Positions 22,725-30,268 of a stretch of DNA of 30,935 nucleotides are shown here, one piece after another; position 1 is the first letter of the stretch, and the number at the start of each line of letters is the position of its first letter. A program made the position numbers and the translations under genes. The stretch comes from an uncultured Lachnospiraceae bacterium (GTDB lineage: Bacteria > Bacillota > Clostridia > Lachnospirales > Lachnospiraceae), in assembly GCA_910583815.1 (NCBI GenBank), contig CAJTZB010000007.1, positions 1 through 30,935 of the forward strand, read 5' to 3'. The notes beneath the pieces are model-generated. The model did not search any database. It was not told where the DNA came from and worked only from the letters and a program-made list of their open reading frames with translations.

Positions 22725-23123
22725 ATGATTTCCGCAATAGCTCTCTCCTATATGCAAAAAGTAGGGTGGGCGGCAAAATTTGCGCTCGGAATCATTAACC
22801 TGTTTATAGGTATTGTACTTTTTGCATGGTATGGAACAGAACCAATTCAAAAGTTTTTTGCTTTACCCTTGTATTTGCTTTACGGCATCCTGTTTCTATG
22901 GGAAAGCCGAAAGTATAAAGATGATATTCTAAAAAAGCCCAATACAATCCAAATTGTGTTGTTGCTGCTTTATTTAAGCTATCCTACTATTTCCATATTT
23001 AGGAACTTAACTGGTATTAAATTGATCTTTTTTAATGCCTACGAAGACATCATTCTTTTGCCTTGTGGTCTATACGGTATCACACTTTTTGTAAAGGAAA
23101 CAAGACAGTCTAAAGCGGCATAA
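22725..23123 (+). CDS. Small multi-pass membrane protein
   Basis: This 132-residue protein has four hydrophobic segments (about 16-34, 43-58, 75-93 and 103-122), connected by short charged loops such as WESRKYKDDILKKPNT. No family was recognised. It follows a good promoter with an extended -10. No Shine-Dalgarno sequence is visible before this ATG or before the next in-frame ATG (Met10), so initiation may be weak or use a very short leader. It is a single gene, bounded upstream by a strong terminator. The protein reads as a coherent membrane protein, so the coding call is fairly safe, but the function is unknown. Confidence 0.65.
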   Translation: MISAIALSYMQKVGWAAKFALGIINLFIGIVLFAWYGTEPIQKFFALPLYLLYGILFLWESRKYKDDILKKPNTIQIVLLLLYLSYPTISIFRNLTGIKLIFFNAYEDIILLPCGLYGITLFVKETRQSKAA

Positions 23124-23209
23124 TCAAATTCCAGTTTTTGGGGCATTCATCCGGCAATGAATAGCTGCTCGTTTTGAATATTTTGACAAACAGTTTGGCA
23201 AAACAGCTT

Positions 23210-23434
23210 TCAGCTGCGCTCTTCTGCGATTCCAAGCAAAGCTTTCAGATGCCTGTTCTCCTCCTTTAGCCCATTCATTTTCTCCTGCAGCTTTTTGGCA
23301 TAGGGGCATCCTCCCTCACATCCGTTACATGGTAATCCGGCACGGTATCTGCTTGGATATTCCTTTTCGCTATTGCCCAAATCCCTGATGAAGTAGCTAC
23401 TATGTGATACGTAATAACAAAGCAGAATACACAA
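23210..23434 (-). CDS. Possible small Cys-rich protein
   Basis: The ORF of 74 residues ends in a plausible coiled-coil (LQEKMNGLKEENRHLKALLG) preceded by LPCNGCEGGCPY, a compact CxxCxxxC cluster. The C-terminal half looks like protein, while the N-terminal 25 residues look like noise and no ribosome site precedes the ATG. It may be the remnant of a longer gene or start at a later non-ATG codon. It is divergent from the Spo0A-like pseudogene, so this whole stretch may be decaying. Confidence 0.35.
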   Translation of the reverse strand: MCILLCYYVSHSSYFIRDLGNSEKEYPSRYRAGLPCNGCEGGCPYAKKLQEKMNGLKEENRHLKALLGIAEERS

Positions 23435-23446
23435 GGAGGAAGAAAC

Positions 23447-23834
23447 ATGAAAGAGGAGGAAATTAAGAAGGTATTGCGGAGATTTGGGGTGCGGGCATCC
23501 AGCCGTGGGTATTCCTATATAGCATATGGCATGTCTTTGATATCAGAGGATGTCTGCTGCCTGTGTGGAGCGCGACATCAGGAGTGCGGTTGAATACATC
23601 TGGAAAACAGAAGACAGCAGTGATCTTTTGGCAGAAATTTGTGGAGGGGAACCTGTAGCAAAGAGACCATCCAACAAGAAATTTTTTGAGATGATGGGTA
23701 GGATGGGGACATATGCATTACAAGGAGGCATAAACACCCTTGCTGATACTCCCAAACGGAGTTATAATATAAAGGCATTGCCGACAGGTGATATGAATCG
23801 GCCAGTAATCAGAATGTACTCAAAAACAGTTTAG
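23447..23834 (+). pseudogene. Frameshifted Spo0A C-terminal-domain gene
   Basis: The first frame (23447-23593) reads IKKVLRRFGVRASSRGYSYI AYGMSLISED in two parts, like the start of the Spo0A DNA-binding domain (EIGVPAHIKGYxYLREAI in Bacillus). A second frame from about 23550 reads ACVERDIRSAVEYIWKT and later PSNKKFFEMMGRM, matching SRVERAIRHAIEVAW and PTNSEFIAMV. About 21-22 residues (the LLGSITKVLYPDIAKKFN part) are missing at the junction and the frame changes. The helix-turn-helix is therefore destroyed. A good ribosome site (AAGGAGGAAGAAAC) remains. Stand-alone Spo0A C-terminal-like proteins occur in Lachnospiraceae. A sequencing error alone would not explain the missing residues. Confidence 0.75.
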
Positions 23835-23847
23835 AAATGAGGTTCAG

Positions 23848-24945
23848 ATGGAAATAATGGATGGATTTTCCTGTATATCAAATCGAATCAAAGAATTTTA
23901 CCCGGAACAGGAAGGACTTTATTACGCCACGCTTATTTCAGGATACTTGGGTGGTAATGACCCTTTAGATGGCGTCGAAATCTGGAAGAGTGACAAATGC
24001 TGCCCGCACTGGCTCTATGTCACCTACGGTTTTACAGATTTATATGTTGATGAAGAGGACTATGAGAATGAGGAAGATTGTGCCGGAAGTGCTGACAAAG
24101 ATATTGATAACTGCAGAGATGGTTTTGAAGACAGTGCCATAAGCGGCTATGGATTTGAGCTCACTTTCCGCTTAAAACGTGGCAATGAAGACCAGCCACC
24201 TGTCTGGCCTGTCAACATGCTGCAGAATCTGGCGCGCTACGTCTTTTCTACCGGCAACACCTTTGCATCCGGACACTATCTAAATGCCAACGGACCAATT
24301 GCGCTGGAAACAGACACTAAACTGACCTGCCTCGGTTTTCTGACAGATCCCGAATTAGGCAGTATCCAAACCGTAAATGGTTCCATGACATTTCTGGAAG
24401 CAATCGGAATCACTCTTGACGAGCATGCAGCCATGATGTGCTGGAACGGCCAAAACTTTCTGAATGAGCTGAACAAATATATTCCCTATGGAATTGCAGA
24501 TTTGTTCAGGACAACGCTGATGGAACTGCCTGCCTTCCGTAGCGCATGGGAGCAGGGCGTTGCACGCGACGGCTCCTCCACCAGTGTACTCTACCTGCCA
24601 GAGCTTACTGCTGACCAAAAAAACAGTCGGTGCTGTCTGCAGTTTGGTGCAGGGCATGTTGAACAGGTAGTGACTCTGCTGAGGGCAAGAGTTGAAAAGG
24701 ACAGGCCATTTATCCTGCAGTGCGATACCACTGTTATTGAATTCCGACACGCAGAACAACCAGATATTCACATGGATGATGAAGTCCTCTGCATCTCACT
24801 GACCAGCAAAAATCTAAATGAAATTTGCCAGCTTGTAAGGCCGCATACAGGAACGTATTGTATGGATACCATCCCTCTCACCATCGGAATTGTACCCACA
24901 TATATTCGGGATAATGATGGAAACATTATTGAGACGGTGGAATAG
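23848..24945 (+). CDS. Suppressor-of-fused (SUFU) domain protein
   Basis: This 365-residue cytoplasmic protein has a SUFU domain in its first half or so: LDGVEIWKSDKCCPHWLYVTYGFTDLY, GYGFELTFRLKRG, WPVNMLQNLARYVFSTG and an FLTDPELGSIQTVNGSMTF loop. The very acidic stretch EEDYENEEDCAGSADKDIDN (about 70-90) lies between two core strands. The C-terminal half (about 240-365) is a further mixed domain with LEFRHAEQPD-like strands, not recognised. Bacterial SUFU proteins are often immunity proteins in polymorphic toxin systems, but no toxin gene is visible in this window, so an orphan immunity or unrelated role is possible. GAGGTTCAG precedes the ATG. It directly follows the pseudogene. Confidence 0.85.
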   Translation: MEIMDGFSCISNRIKEFYPEQEGLYYATLISGYLGGNDPLDGVEIWKSDKCCPHWLYVTYGFTDLYVDEEDYENEEDCAGSADKDIDNCRDGFEDSAISGYGFELTFRLKRGNEDQPPVWPVNMLQNLARYVFSTGNTFASGHYLNANGPIALETDTKLTCLGFLTDPELGSIQTVNGSMTFLEAIGITLDEHAAMMCWNGQNFLNELNKYIPYGIADLFRTTLMELPAFRSAWEQGVARDGSSTSVLYLPELTADQKNSRCCLQFGAGHVEQVVTLLRARVEKDRPFILQCDTTVIEFRHAEQPDIHMDDEVLCISLTSKNLNEICQLVRPHTGTYCMDTIPLTIGIVPTYIRDNDGNIIETVE

Positions 24946-25030
24946 CAAAACATTATCACTTTGTTGCCATTGTCTATTCCCTGCCCTTCCATCCCTTCCC
25001 CAATTCTAAGTTTTCTAATCATCTTCTAAT

Positions 25031-25059
25031 TTGCTTTTTTGCTGATAAAACAGTATGAT
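25031..25059 (+). promoter_or_regulatory. Promoter of the LiaF-like gene
   Basis: TTGCTT (25031-25036), a 17-nt spacer and TATGAT (25054-25059), with the start codon 31 nt downstream. GGGAGG is the ribosome site. Confidence 0.65.
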
Positions 25060-25089
25060 AAAGGTACAAAACACAGGGAGGTTTTCTTT

Positions 25090-25812
25090 ATGAAAAAAAC
25101 ACCAACAGGACTGATTGTCGGATTAATTTTTATCGTGCTCGGAATTTTATATGCAGGAAGCGCTTTGGATATTTTTCATTTTTCCATCTTCTTTCCGGGT
25201 TTTTGGACTTTGTTTATCATTGTACCTTGCTTCTATGCTCTTTTTAAGCCAGGACAGGACAAAACGGGCCCTATTATCGGATTGATAATTGGCTTTTGCT
25301 TTTTAATCAATGCCCAGCATATTTCGCTGCATATTGACTTTTGGCCGATGATTCTTGCCATCATTTGCATCGTCATTGGCGCAAGGCTGATTTTCCCAAA
25401 GAAATTTTCGTTTTCTCAACATTCCGATACAAAAGAGTTTTCAAAAGAATTTGATAACCGCTACCAAAACGACGGCAGGGGCTATATCAATGCTTCCGCA
25501 CTGTTCAGCGGCAAGGAAATCCGTCTGGACAATGAAGTATTCTGTGGCGGCAGCCTGAGTGCTGCATTTGGCGCTATTGATTTAGATCTCCGGAATGCAG
25601 TCATTACGGAAGATGTCAAACTGAATGTCTCCGCTATCTTTGGCGGTATTGATATTTATGTTCCTTCCAATGTCAGAGTCCTGACGGAAGATATTACCCC
25701 ATTATTTGGTGGTGTTGAGGTTACACATACCTATCACCCTGACGGTGCAGAATCATCTCCTGCAATCCATATTTCCGGCACCTGCCTGTTTGGCGGCGTT
25801 GACGTCCACTAA
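25090..25812 (+). CDS. LiaF-like membrane stress protein
   Basis: This 240-residue protein starts at ATG 25090, chosen because GGGAGG precedes it by 8 nt. Residues 1-110 contain four hydrophobic segments (TGLIVGLIFIVLGILYAG, FWTLFIIVPCFYALF, IIGLIIGFCFLINA, WPMILAIICIVIGARLIF). The C-terminal part (about 135-240) is a right-handed beta-helix-like domain with repeated F-G-G motifs (FCGGSLSAAFGAIDLDLR, AIFGGIDIYVP, PLFGGVEV, CLFGGVDV), as in LiaF/YvqF C-terminal domains. LiaF inhibits the LiaRS two-component system in envelope-stress sensing. No LiaR/LiaS genes are adjacent here. A strong terminator follows. Confidence 0.85.
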   Translation: MKKTPTGLIVGLIFIVLGILYAGSALDIFHFSIFFPGFWTLFIIVPCFYALFKPGQDKTGPIIGLIIGFCFLINAQHISLHIDFWPMILAIICIVIGARLIFPKKFSFSQHSDTKEFSKEFDNRYQNDGRGYINASALFSGKEIRLDNEVFCGGSLSAAFGAIDLDLRNAVITEDVKLNVSAIFGGIDIYVPSNVRVLTEDITPLFGGVEVTHTYHPDGAESSPAIHISGTCLFGGVDVH

Positions 25813-25887
25813 TTCTTCACCAATCAGGCTGGCATACAAAGAGCAAGGAATTAGCAATCTGCTCAGATAACTAAACAATGCAGCAGC

Positions 25888-25921
25888 AAAAAAAGACCAC
25901 CAAAAATGGTGGTCTTTTTTT
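25888..25921. terminator. Bidirectional terminator
   Basis: A-run, GACCACC, AAAAAT loop, GGTGGTC, T-run form a perfect stem of 14 bp counting A-T pairs. It lies between the LiaF-like gene and the convergent XRE regulator gene, and can terminate both. Confidence 0.9.
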
Positions 25922-25983
25922 GTTCATAACAACAGAATCCAAATAATAAAAATCCTGTTGCTGGTATGGCACATAAGCAGTGC

Positions 25984-26166
25984 TTATTTCTGTTCTTTTG
26001 CCGCCAGTTCCTTTTTAATCCGGAACTCTAAAATTTCCAGCATATATGCCGGACATCCTCTAGGACCTTCCTCCCACTTTTTTAAGCTTCTTTCCGTCAC
26101 ACGGTACTTTTCTGCAAATTCCTGACGGCTCAGTCCTGTCATAGCACGTAATTCGTTGATTGTCAT
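25984..26166 (-). CDS. Small XRE-type helix-turn-helix protein
   Basis: This 60-residue protein consists almost entirely of a helix-turn-helix: MTINELRAMTGLSRQEFAEK as first helices, then YRVTERSLKKWEEGPRGCP with the recognition helix. The WEEG end is typical of antitoxin/XRE regulators that bind DNA as dimers. It is the last gene of the argF-membrane protein-XRE minus-strand cluster, with ribosome site AAGAGG. It has no toxin partner in view. Direct regulation of argF or the membrane gene is possible but not shown. Confidence 0.75.
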   Translation of the reverse strand: MTINELRAMTGLSRQEFAEKYRVTERSLKKWEEGPRGCPAYMLEILEFRIKKELAAKEQK

Positions 26167-26216
26167 AGAAATACCTCTTCTATCCTCTTTTGCATACTAA
26201 ATGATTCTTTCGTATA

Positions 26217-26492
26217 TCAGTAAACCATAATGGCCAGACATAAAATCAAAACGACTATCCCAAGCATCATCATTGACATGCCGATATTCCTTTTTGTTTT
26301 CTGTGCATAAAGCTTCCAACCACCAAGCAGATTCAGCAGACCTCCCATAAAAATAACGAGGTACATACTCCCTTCGCTTCTTGTAGCTCCATAGGCAAAT
26401 ATGGCCGCTAACATAACGATACCTGCCAGAAGATTCATATAATCCAGCAGAGCCTCTTTGTTCCTCAATAGCCTTTTTATTTTTTCCAACAT
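26217..26492 (-). CDS. Small membrane protein next to argF
   Basis: This 91-residue protein has three hydrophobic segments (about 20-36, 43-60 and 71-90), a positively charged start (LEKIKRLLRNKEALLDY) and a charged loop YAQKTKRNIG, giving a cytoplasmic N-terminus. No family was recognised. It lies 12 nt after the argF stop and is probably co-transcribed; AAGAGACAGAACGC is a weak ribosome site. Confidence 0.6.
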   Translation of the reverse strand: MLEKIKRLLRNKEALLDYMNLLAGIVMLAAIFAYGATRSEGSMYLVIFMGGLLNLLGGWKLYAQKTKRNIGMSMMMLGIVVLILCLAIMVY

Positions 26493-26504
26493 GCGTTCTG
26501 TCTC

Positions 26505-27440
26505 TTATTCTCCCAGTGTTGCAACCATCACTGCTTTGATTGTATGCATGCGGTTTTCCGCTTCGTCAAATACAACATCGGCAAAACGGTCAAAAATTTC
26601 TTCTGTCACTTCATTGCCTTTTACGGCCGGAAGACAGTGCAGGAAAATACTTGCGTCCTTTCCTGTCTTTTGCATCAGCTCCTGATTGACCTGATACGGA
26701 CGGAGCAACGCTACACGTTCTGCCGCCTTGTCTTCTTCCCCCATAGAACACCATACATCTGTATACACTGCATCAGCATCTTTTACAATATCAGCCTTAG
26801 CAGATATTGTCAGGCTGCTTCCTGCTTCCTTTGCATATTCCCTGCAAAGCGAAACAAGTTCTTCCTCCGGCCAAAGCTCTTCCGGTGCAAGAATTGCAAA
26901 GTCCACGCCAATCTTTGTGCAGCCAATCATCAGGCTGTTCGCCATGTTGTTGCGCCCATCTCCAACAAACACCAGCTTCAGTCCCTTGAGCTTTCCAAAC
27001 TGCTCTTTCAGTGTCAGAAAATCTGCAAGAATCTGCGTTGGGTGATACTCGTCTGTCAGTCCGTTCCACACCGGGACACCGCTGTACTTTGCAAGGGTTT
27101 CTACAGTGGACTGATGGAATCCGCGAAATTCAATTCCGTCAAACATCCTGCCAAGCACCCTTGCCGTGTCCTCCACGCTTTCTTTATGCCCAAGCTGGAT
27201 GTCATCCTTCCCTAAATACTCCGGATGCCCTCCTTCATCCACACAGCCTATGGTAAATGCACATCTTGTCCTTGTTGACGGTTTTTCAAAAATCAAGGCA
27301 ATGTTTTTCCCTTTGAGGCTGTTTCCTGTAATCCCCTGCTTTTTCTTTGCTTTCAGTTCTGCTGCCAGCTCCACCAGACCGTTAATTTCCTCCGCCGAAA
27401 AGTCCTTCAACGTCAAAAAAGAACGCCCTTTTAAGTTCAT
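26505..27440 (-). CDS. argF: Ornithine carbamoyltransferase
   Basis: This 311-residue enzyme converts ornithine and carbamoyl phosphate to citrulline. The start at 27440 is chosen for AGGAGGGAGAAGGCAA; an upstream in-frame ATG lacks a site. Motifs present are the carbamoyl-phosphate loop STRTR (55-59), HPTQ (133-136), the ornithine-binding D-x-x-C-SMG (228-234) and HCLP (268-271). The length is normal for the family. Whether it is the biosynthetic (argF) or arginine-deiminase (arcB) form cannot be decided from sequence, and no other arg or arc genes are present. A structured element lies between the SPFH gene and this gene. Confidence 0.92.
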   Translation of the reverse strand: MNLKGRSFLTLKDFSAEEINGLVELAAELKAKKKQGITGNSLKGKNIALIFEKPSTRTRCAFTIGCVDEGGHPEYLGKDDIQLGHKESVEDTARVLGRMFDGIEFRGFHQSTVETLAKYSGVPVWNGLTDEYHPTQILADFLTLKEQFGKLKGLKLVFVGDGRNNMANSLMIGCTKIGVDFAILAPEELWPEEELVSLCREYAKEAGSSLTISAKADIVKDADAVYTDVWCSMGEEDKAAERVALLRPYQVNQELMQKTGKDASIFLHCLPAVKGNEVTEEIFDRFADVVFDEAENRMHTIKAVMVATLGE

Positions 27441-27473
27441 TTGCCTTCTCCCTCCTTGTCTGTATTTTAAAAG

Positions 27474-27541
27474 ACAATCCCGGATGCTGCGCTGCAGGTG
27501 CACCTTGGTGCCGCGTTCTGAGCTGCAATCACCGGGACTGT
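27474..27541 (-). terminator. Structured hairpin upstream of argF
   Basis: Arms ACAGTCCCGG and CCGGGATTGT (minus strand) pair over 10 positions with one G-T and enclose about 48 nt with an inner GGCACCAAGGTGC hairpin. CTTTT follows on the minus strand and TTTTTATTT on the plus strand. It may end the SPFH transcript or act as an attenuator for argF. Confidence 0.55.
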
Positions 27542-27550
27542 TTTTATTTC

Positions 27551-28471
27551 TTACTTTTCTGTGGAAACCTCAACTACCGACTTTGCAAGACCTGCAATAC
27601 CCTGAATTTCGGAAGGGATAATAATCTTTGTTGCCTTGCCGTCTGCTGCCTTTGCAAATGCTTCCAAGCTCTTTAACTTCAGGACTGCTGTGTTTGGATT
27701 TGCATCATTCAAATACTTAAGGCCTTCTGCTGTAGCCATCTGCACGGTACGGATAGCCTCCGCCTGACCTTCTGCCTCACGGATAACCGCTTCCTTCTTT
27801 GCCTCTGCGCGAAGGATAGCTGCTTCTTTCTCAGCCTCTGCTTCCAGAATTGCAGATTCCTTCTTACCTTCTGCAACAAGGACTGTGGACTTCTTTTCGC
27901 CCTCTGCACGGAGGATAGCTTCACGGCGTTCACGCTCTGCCTTCATCTGCTTCTCCATTGCATCCTGAATTGCTGCCGGAGGGATGATATTCTTTAATTC
28001 TACACGGTTTACCTTGATGCCCCAAGGGTCGGTTGCCGTATCAAGCGATACTCTCATCTTTGTGTTGATGATTTCACGAGAAGTCAGCGTCTGGTCTAAC
28101 TCCAGATCGCCGATGATGTTACGAAGCGTAGTAGCCGTCAGGTTTTCAATTGCCATAATCGGATTTTCTACGCCGTAGGAGAACAGTTTCGGGTCGGTAA
28201 TCTGGAAGAATACGACCGTGTCAATACGCATTGTAACGTTATCCTTTGTGATAACCGGCTGCGGCGCAAAATCCACAACCTGCTCCTTCAATATTACTCT
28301 CTTTGCCACTCTGTCGATAATCGGAACTTTAAAGTGGATTCCCACTCCCCAAGTTGCCTGATAGCCACCAAGACGTTCTACAACAAATGCCTGTGCCTGT
28401 GGAACGATTTTGATGCAGGAAACCAAAATTATCAGCAAAATCACCGCTAAACCAATAAGTACATATTCCAT
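27551..28471 (-). CDS. Stomatin-like SPFH membrane protein (QmcA/YbbK type)
   Basis: This 306-residue protein has an N-terminal membrane helix (about 4-22), then a Band-7 domain (IKIVPQAQAFVVERLGGYQ...IMAIENLTATTLRNIIGDLELDQTLTSREIIN...DPWGIKVNRVELKNIIPP). An Ala/Glu/Lys-rich coiled coil at about 165-245 has the repeats ILRAEGEKKS, VLVAEGKKES, ILEAEAEKEA, ILRAEAKKEA and VIREAEGQAEA. The C-terminal segment is LLKLKSLEAFAKAADG-like. Such proteins form membrane microdomain cages and often pair with an NfeD protein, which is not seen here. It has a promoter upstream and an inverted repeat in its leader. Ribosome site: AAAGGAGG. Confidence 0.9.
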   Translation of the reverse strand: MEYVLIGLAVILLIILVSCIKIVPQAQAFVVERLGGYQATWGVGIHFKVPIIDRVAKRVILKEQVVDFAPQPVITKDNVTMRIDTVVFFQITDPKLFSYGVENPIMAIENLTATTLRNIIGDLELDQTLTSREIINTKMRVSLDTATDPWGIKVNRVELKNIIPPAAIQDAMEKQMKAERERREAILRAEGEKKSTVLVAEGKKESAILEAEAEKEAAILRAEAKKEAVIREAEGQAEAIRTVQMATAEGLKYLNDANPNTAVLKLKSLEAFAKAADGKATKIIIPSEIQGIAGLAKSVVEVSTEK

Positions 28472-28488
28472 AAAAATCCTCCTTTTCC

Positions 28489-28508
28489 AAACTGCATAAT
28501 TGCAGTTT
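28489..28508. repeat. Leader hairpin of the stomatin-like gene
   Basis: AAACTGCA-TAAT-TGCAGTTT is a perfect inverted repeat 18 nt before the ATG at 28471, just upstream of the ribosome site, inside the predicted 5' leader. It may be an mRNA-stabilising hairpin or an operator. Confidence 0.5.
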
Positions 28509-28526
28509 TTCCTTTCTGTCTCTTAC

Positions 28527-28555
28527 AGTTTACCTCACTTTTTCTTTGTATTCAA
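28527..28555 (-). promoter_or_regulatory. Promoter of the stomatin-like gene
   Basis: On the minus strand, TTGAAT (28550-28555), a 17-nt spacer and TAAACT (28527-28532). Match quality is moderate. Confidence 0.5.
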
Positions 28556-28594
28556 TCCCTTTTTGCGTGAAACATGCAAAATCCTGTCTGAAAA

Positions 28595-30241
28595 TCAATA
28601 AAGAAGACTCTCTTTTGCACGGATATGAATCGTATGCTCGAAGCAGGTAGAATCTGTGAAATATACGGTAAAGCAGTGAGGATTCCTGCCTTCGCTGCCA
28701 AACTTCCCTGCGACAAAATCATGAGTTCCGAAGGCAGGGCCTACTTCAATTGCATAATCTCCCTTAGAAGCGGTTACAGTCCCCTGCTTTGCCGTTACAT
28801 AAGCTCCTGCCTCACCCTCAAGAGAAAACGCTTCATTTGTAATTACCGCACCTGCATCGAATGCAAACTCCAAACGAAGCGGCGCTCTGTCTACGCCATC
28901 CGCTTTCACATGAATGTCAATACCACCCTCTGCTTCTTCTACCACAACCTCAAAGTGCAGGTCTGGGCCCACAAGCTTTTCGCGTTTTGCATTGTCCATC
29001 TTCCACCAGTCCGTCGTTCCCTGATATCCGCCAAACGGAAGGTAATACCATCCATGCATTGTCTGCTCCAGATGATACCCATGTTCCGTCTGCCGTATCT
29101 CTTCTGACTTAAATGCACGGTGTTCACAAAAGCTTGCACCGATTTTTACGCTCATTGCAAGGGTTCCATGCTGGAAATAGCAGAAATTGGAGGCGTGGTT
29201 CAGCACTGTGTATGAATATGCATCCTTCCGGATACGCACAATTTCTGATTCCTTATAAAAACGGTTGTAAGAAGTCGGGATTTCACTCTTTTCATATTCT
29301 ACGCCAATCAGCTCCGGCAGATTCATAAAATAAATCAAAAAGTCCGGCAGATGGTTCAGGCGGACGCACAGGTCCATAATATAATTAGCTGCCGCAAGGA
29401 ATGTCTGATTGCCAAACTTATGCCCCATCAGGAGATATTCAAAATAATAGTCCCTTGGATATACTTTGACTCCTCTGTCCTGTCTTGTGGAATTATTTGT
29501 AAAAATACTATCATCCGGTTCAAGATAAGTAAGCATCATCGTCAGGTTGGCTTCTGCATAATGATAATATGTATCGTCTCCTAATACATCCCCGATTGTA
29601 ATCATTGCATCATTGTTAATCCTGTTGTAGTTGCCCGCAGAACGTTCTGCAAACTCACCCTCCGAAGTACAGTCGATACCCTCTGCCAGATACTTTTCTG
29701 CTGCCGTTTTAAACTCCTCATCACCAAACAGCTGCCAGCACTTTAACAGATTAGAAGCAATAGCCCACCGGTGGTTCGGAGTGTGGAAACCTCCAGCAAC
29801 CATTCCCTTTGCCCCTGCATAGATAATCTCATTCAGACGGCGTTCAAATTCGGAAGCTCCCGGAGCATCTTTGTGCTTTCTGACATACTCAAACATCGGA
29901 ATCATACGTTTTACACAAAATGCAGTATCCGGCCCGGAAAAAAAGTTACAGTCCACAAGGTCAAAACAGCCGTTTTCCCTCTGTTCTCTTTTAATATAAT
30001 CAAGGGCAAGCAAGATTCTCTCGTACAGCTCTTTGTTTTGGTAAAGGGCACTTTCTTCATTCATATAGACGGCCGCCATCGTTACCATGCGGTAAATTGC
30101 AAACTTTGGCTGCACAATTCCTTTAGAGTCCAAAAAACCGCCGTATTTCTGGACATTTTCCTTATCCATTACCTGTAATCTCATTGACTTTCTGACACGG
30201 CGCACTGCGTCTGCCAGCATGAGTTCGTAATGCTTTCTCAT
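28595..30241 (-). CDS. Predicted (alpha/alpha)-toroid polysaccharide-lyase-like protein
   Basis: This 548-residue protein lacks a signal peptide. Residues about 1-330 are a helical toroid of the heparinase II/III or alginate-lyase kind, with the conserved-looking GGFHTPNHRWAIASNLL (about 150-166; candidate Asn/His), ERSAGNYNRINNDAMITIGD (about 204-223; candidate Tyr) and DYYFEYLLMGH. About 330-548 is beta-rich with WYYLPFGGYQGTTDWWKMDNA and later a beta-sandwich. A uronic-acid lyase or hydrolase is likely, but no numbered PL family was confirmed. It follows the ROK gene by 27 nt with GAGGAGGGCAACA as ribosome site, so the two are probably one operon for a cytoplasmic sugar pathway. Confidence 0.6.
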   Translation of the reverse strand: MRKHYELMLADAVRRVRKSMRLQVMDKENVQKYGGFLDSKGIVQPKFAIYRMVTMAAVYMNEESALYQNKELYERILLALDYIKREQRENGCFDLVDCNFFSGPDTAFCVKRMIPMFEYVRKHKDAPGASEFERRLNEIIYAGAKGMVAGGFHTPNHRWAIASNLLKCWQLFGDEEFKTAAEKYLAEGIDCTSEGEFAERSAGNYNRINNDAMITIGDVLGDDTYYHYAEANLTMMLTYLEPDDSIFTNNSTRQDRGVKVYPRDYYFEYLLMGHKFGNQTFLAAANYIMDLCVRLNHLPDFLIYFMNLPELIGVEYEKSEIPTSYNRFYKESEIVRIRKDAYSYTVLNHASNFCYFQHGTLAMSVKIGASFCEHRAFKSEEIRQTEHGYHLEQTMHGWYYLPFGGYQGTTDWWKMDNAKREKLVGPDLHFEVVVEEAEGGIDIHVKADGVDRAPLRLEFAFDAGAVITNEAFSLEGEAGAYVTAKQGTVTASKGDYAIEVGPAFGTHDFVAGKFGSEGRNPHCFTVYFTDSTCFEHTIHIRAKESLLY

Positions 30242-30268
30242 TGTTGCCCTCCTCTTTCAAACCTAATC

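Noticed and set aside
26544..27215. Plus-strand ORF of 223 residues opposite argF
   Set aside because: argF motifs (STRTR, HPTQ, HCLP) on the minus strand prove the real frame; the plus ORF is a shadow.
27474..27541. T-box-like element upstream of argF
   Set aside because: The plus-strand text TTGGTGCCGCG recalls the T-box GGTGGTACCGCG, but it is on the wrong strand for argF, no specifier stem is seen, and no plus-strand gene follows.
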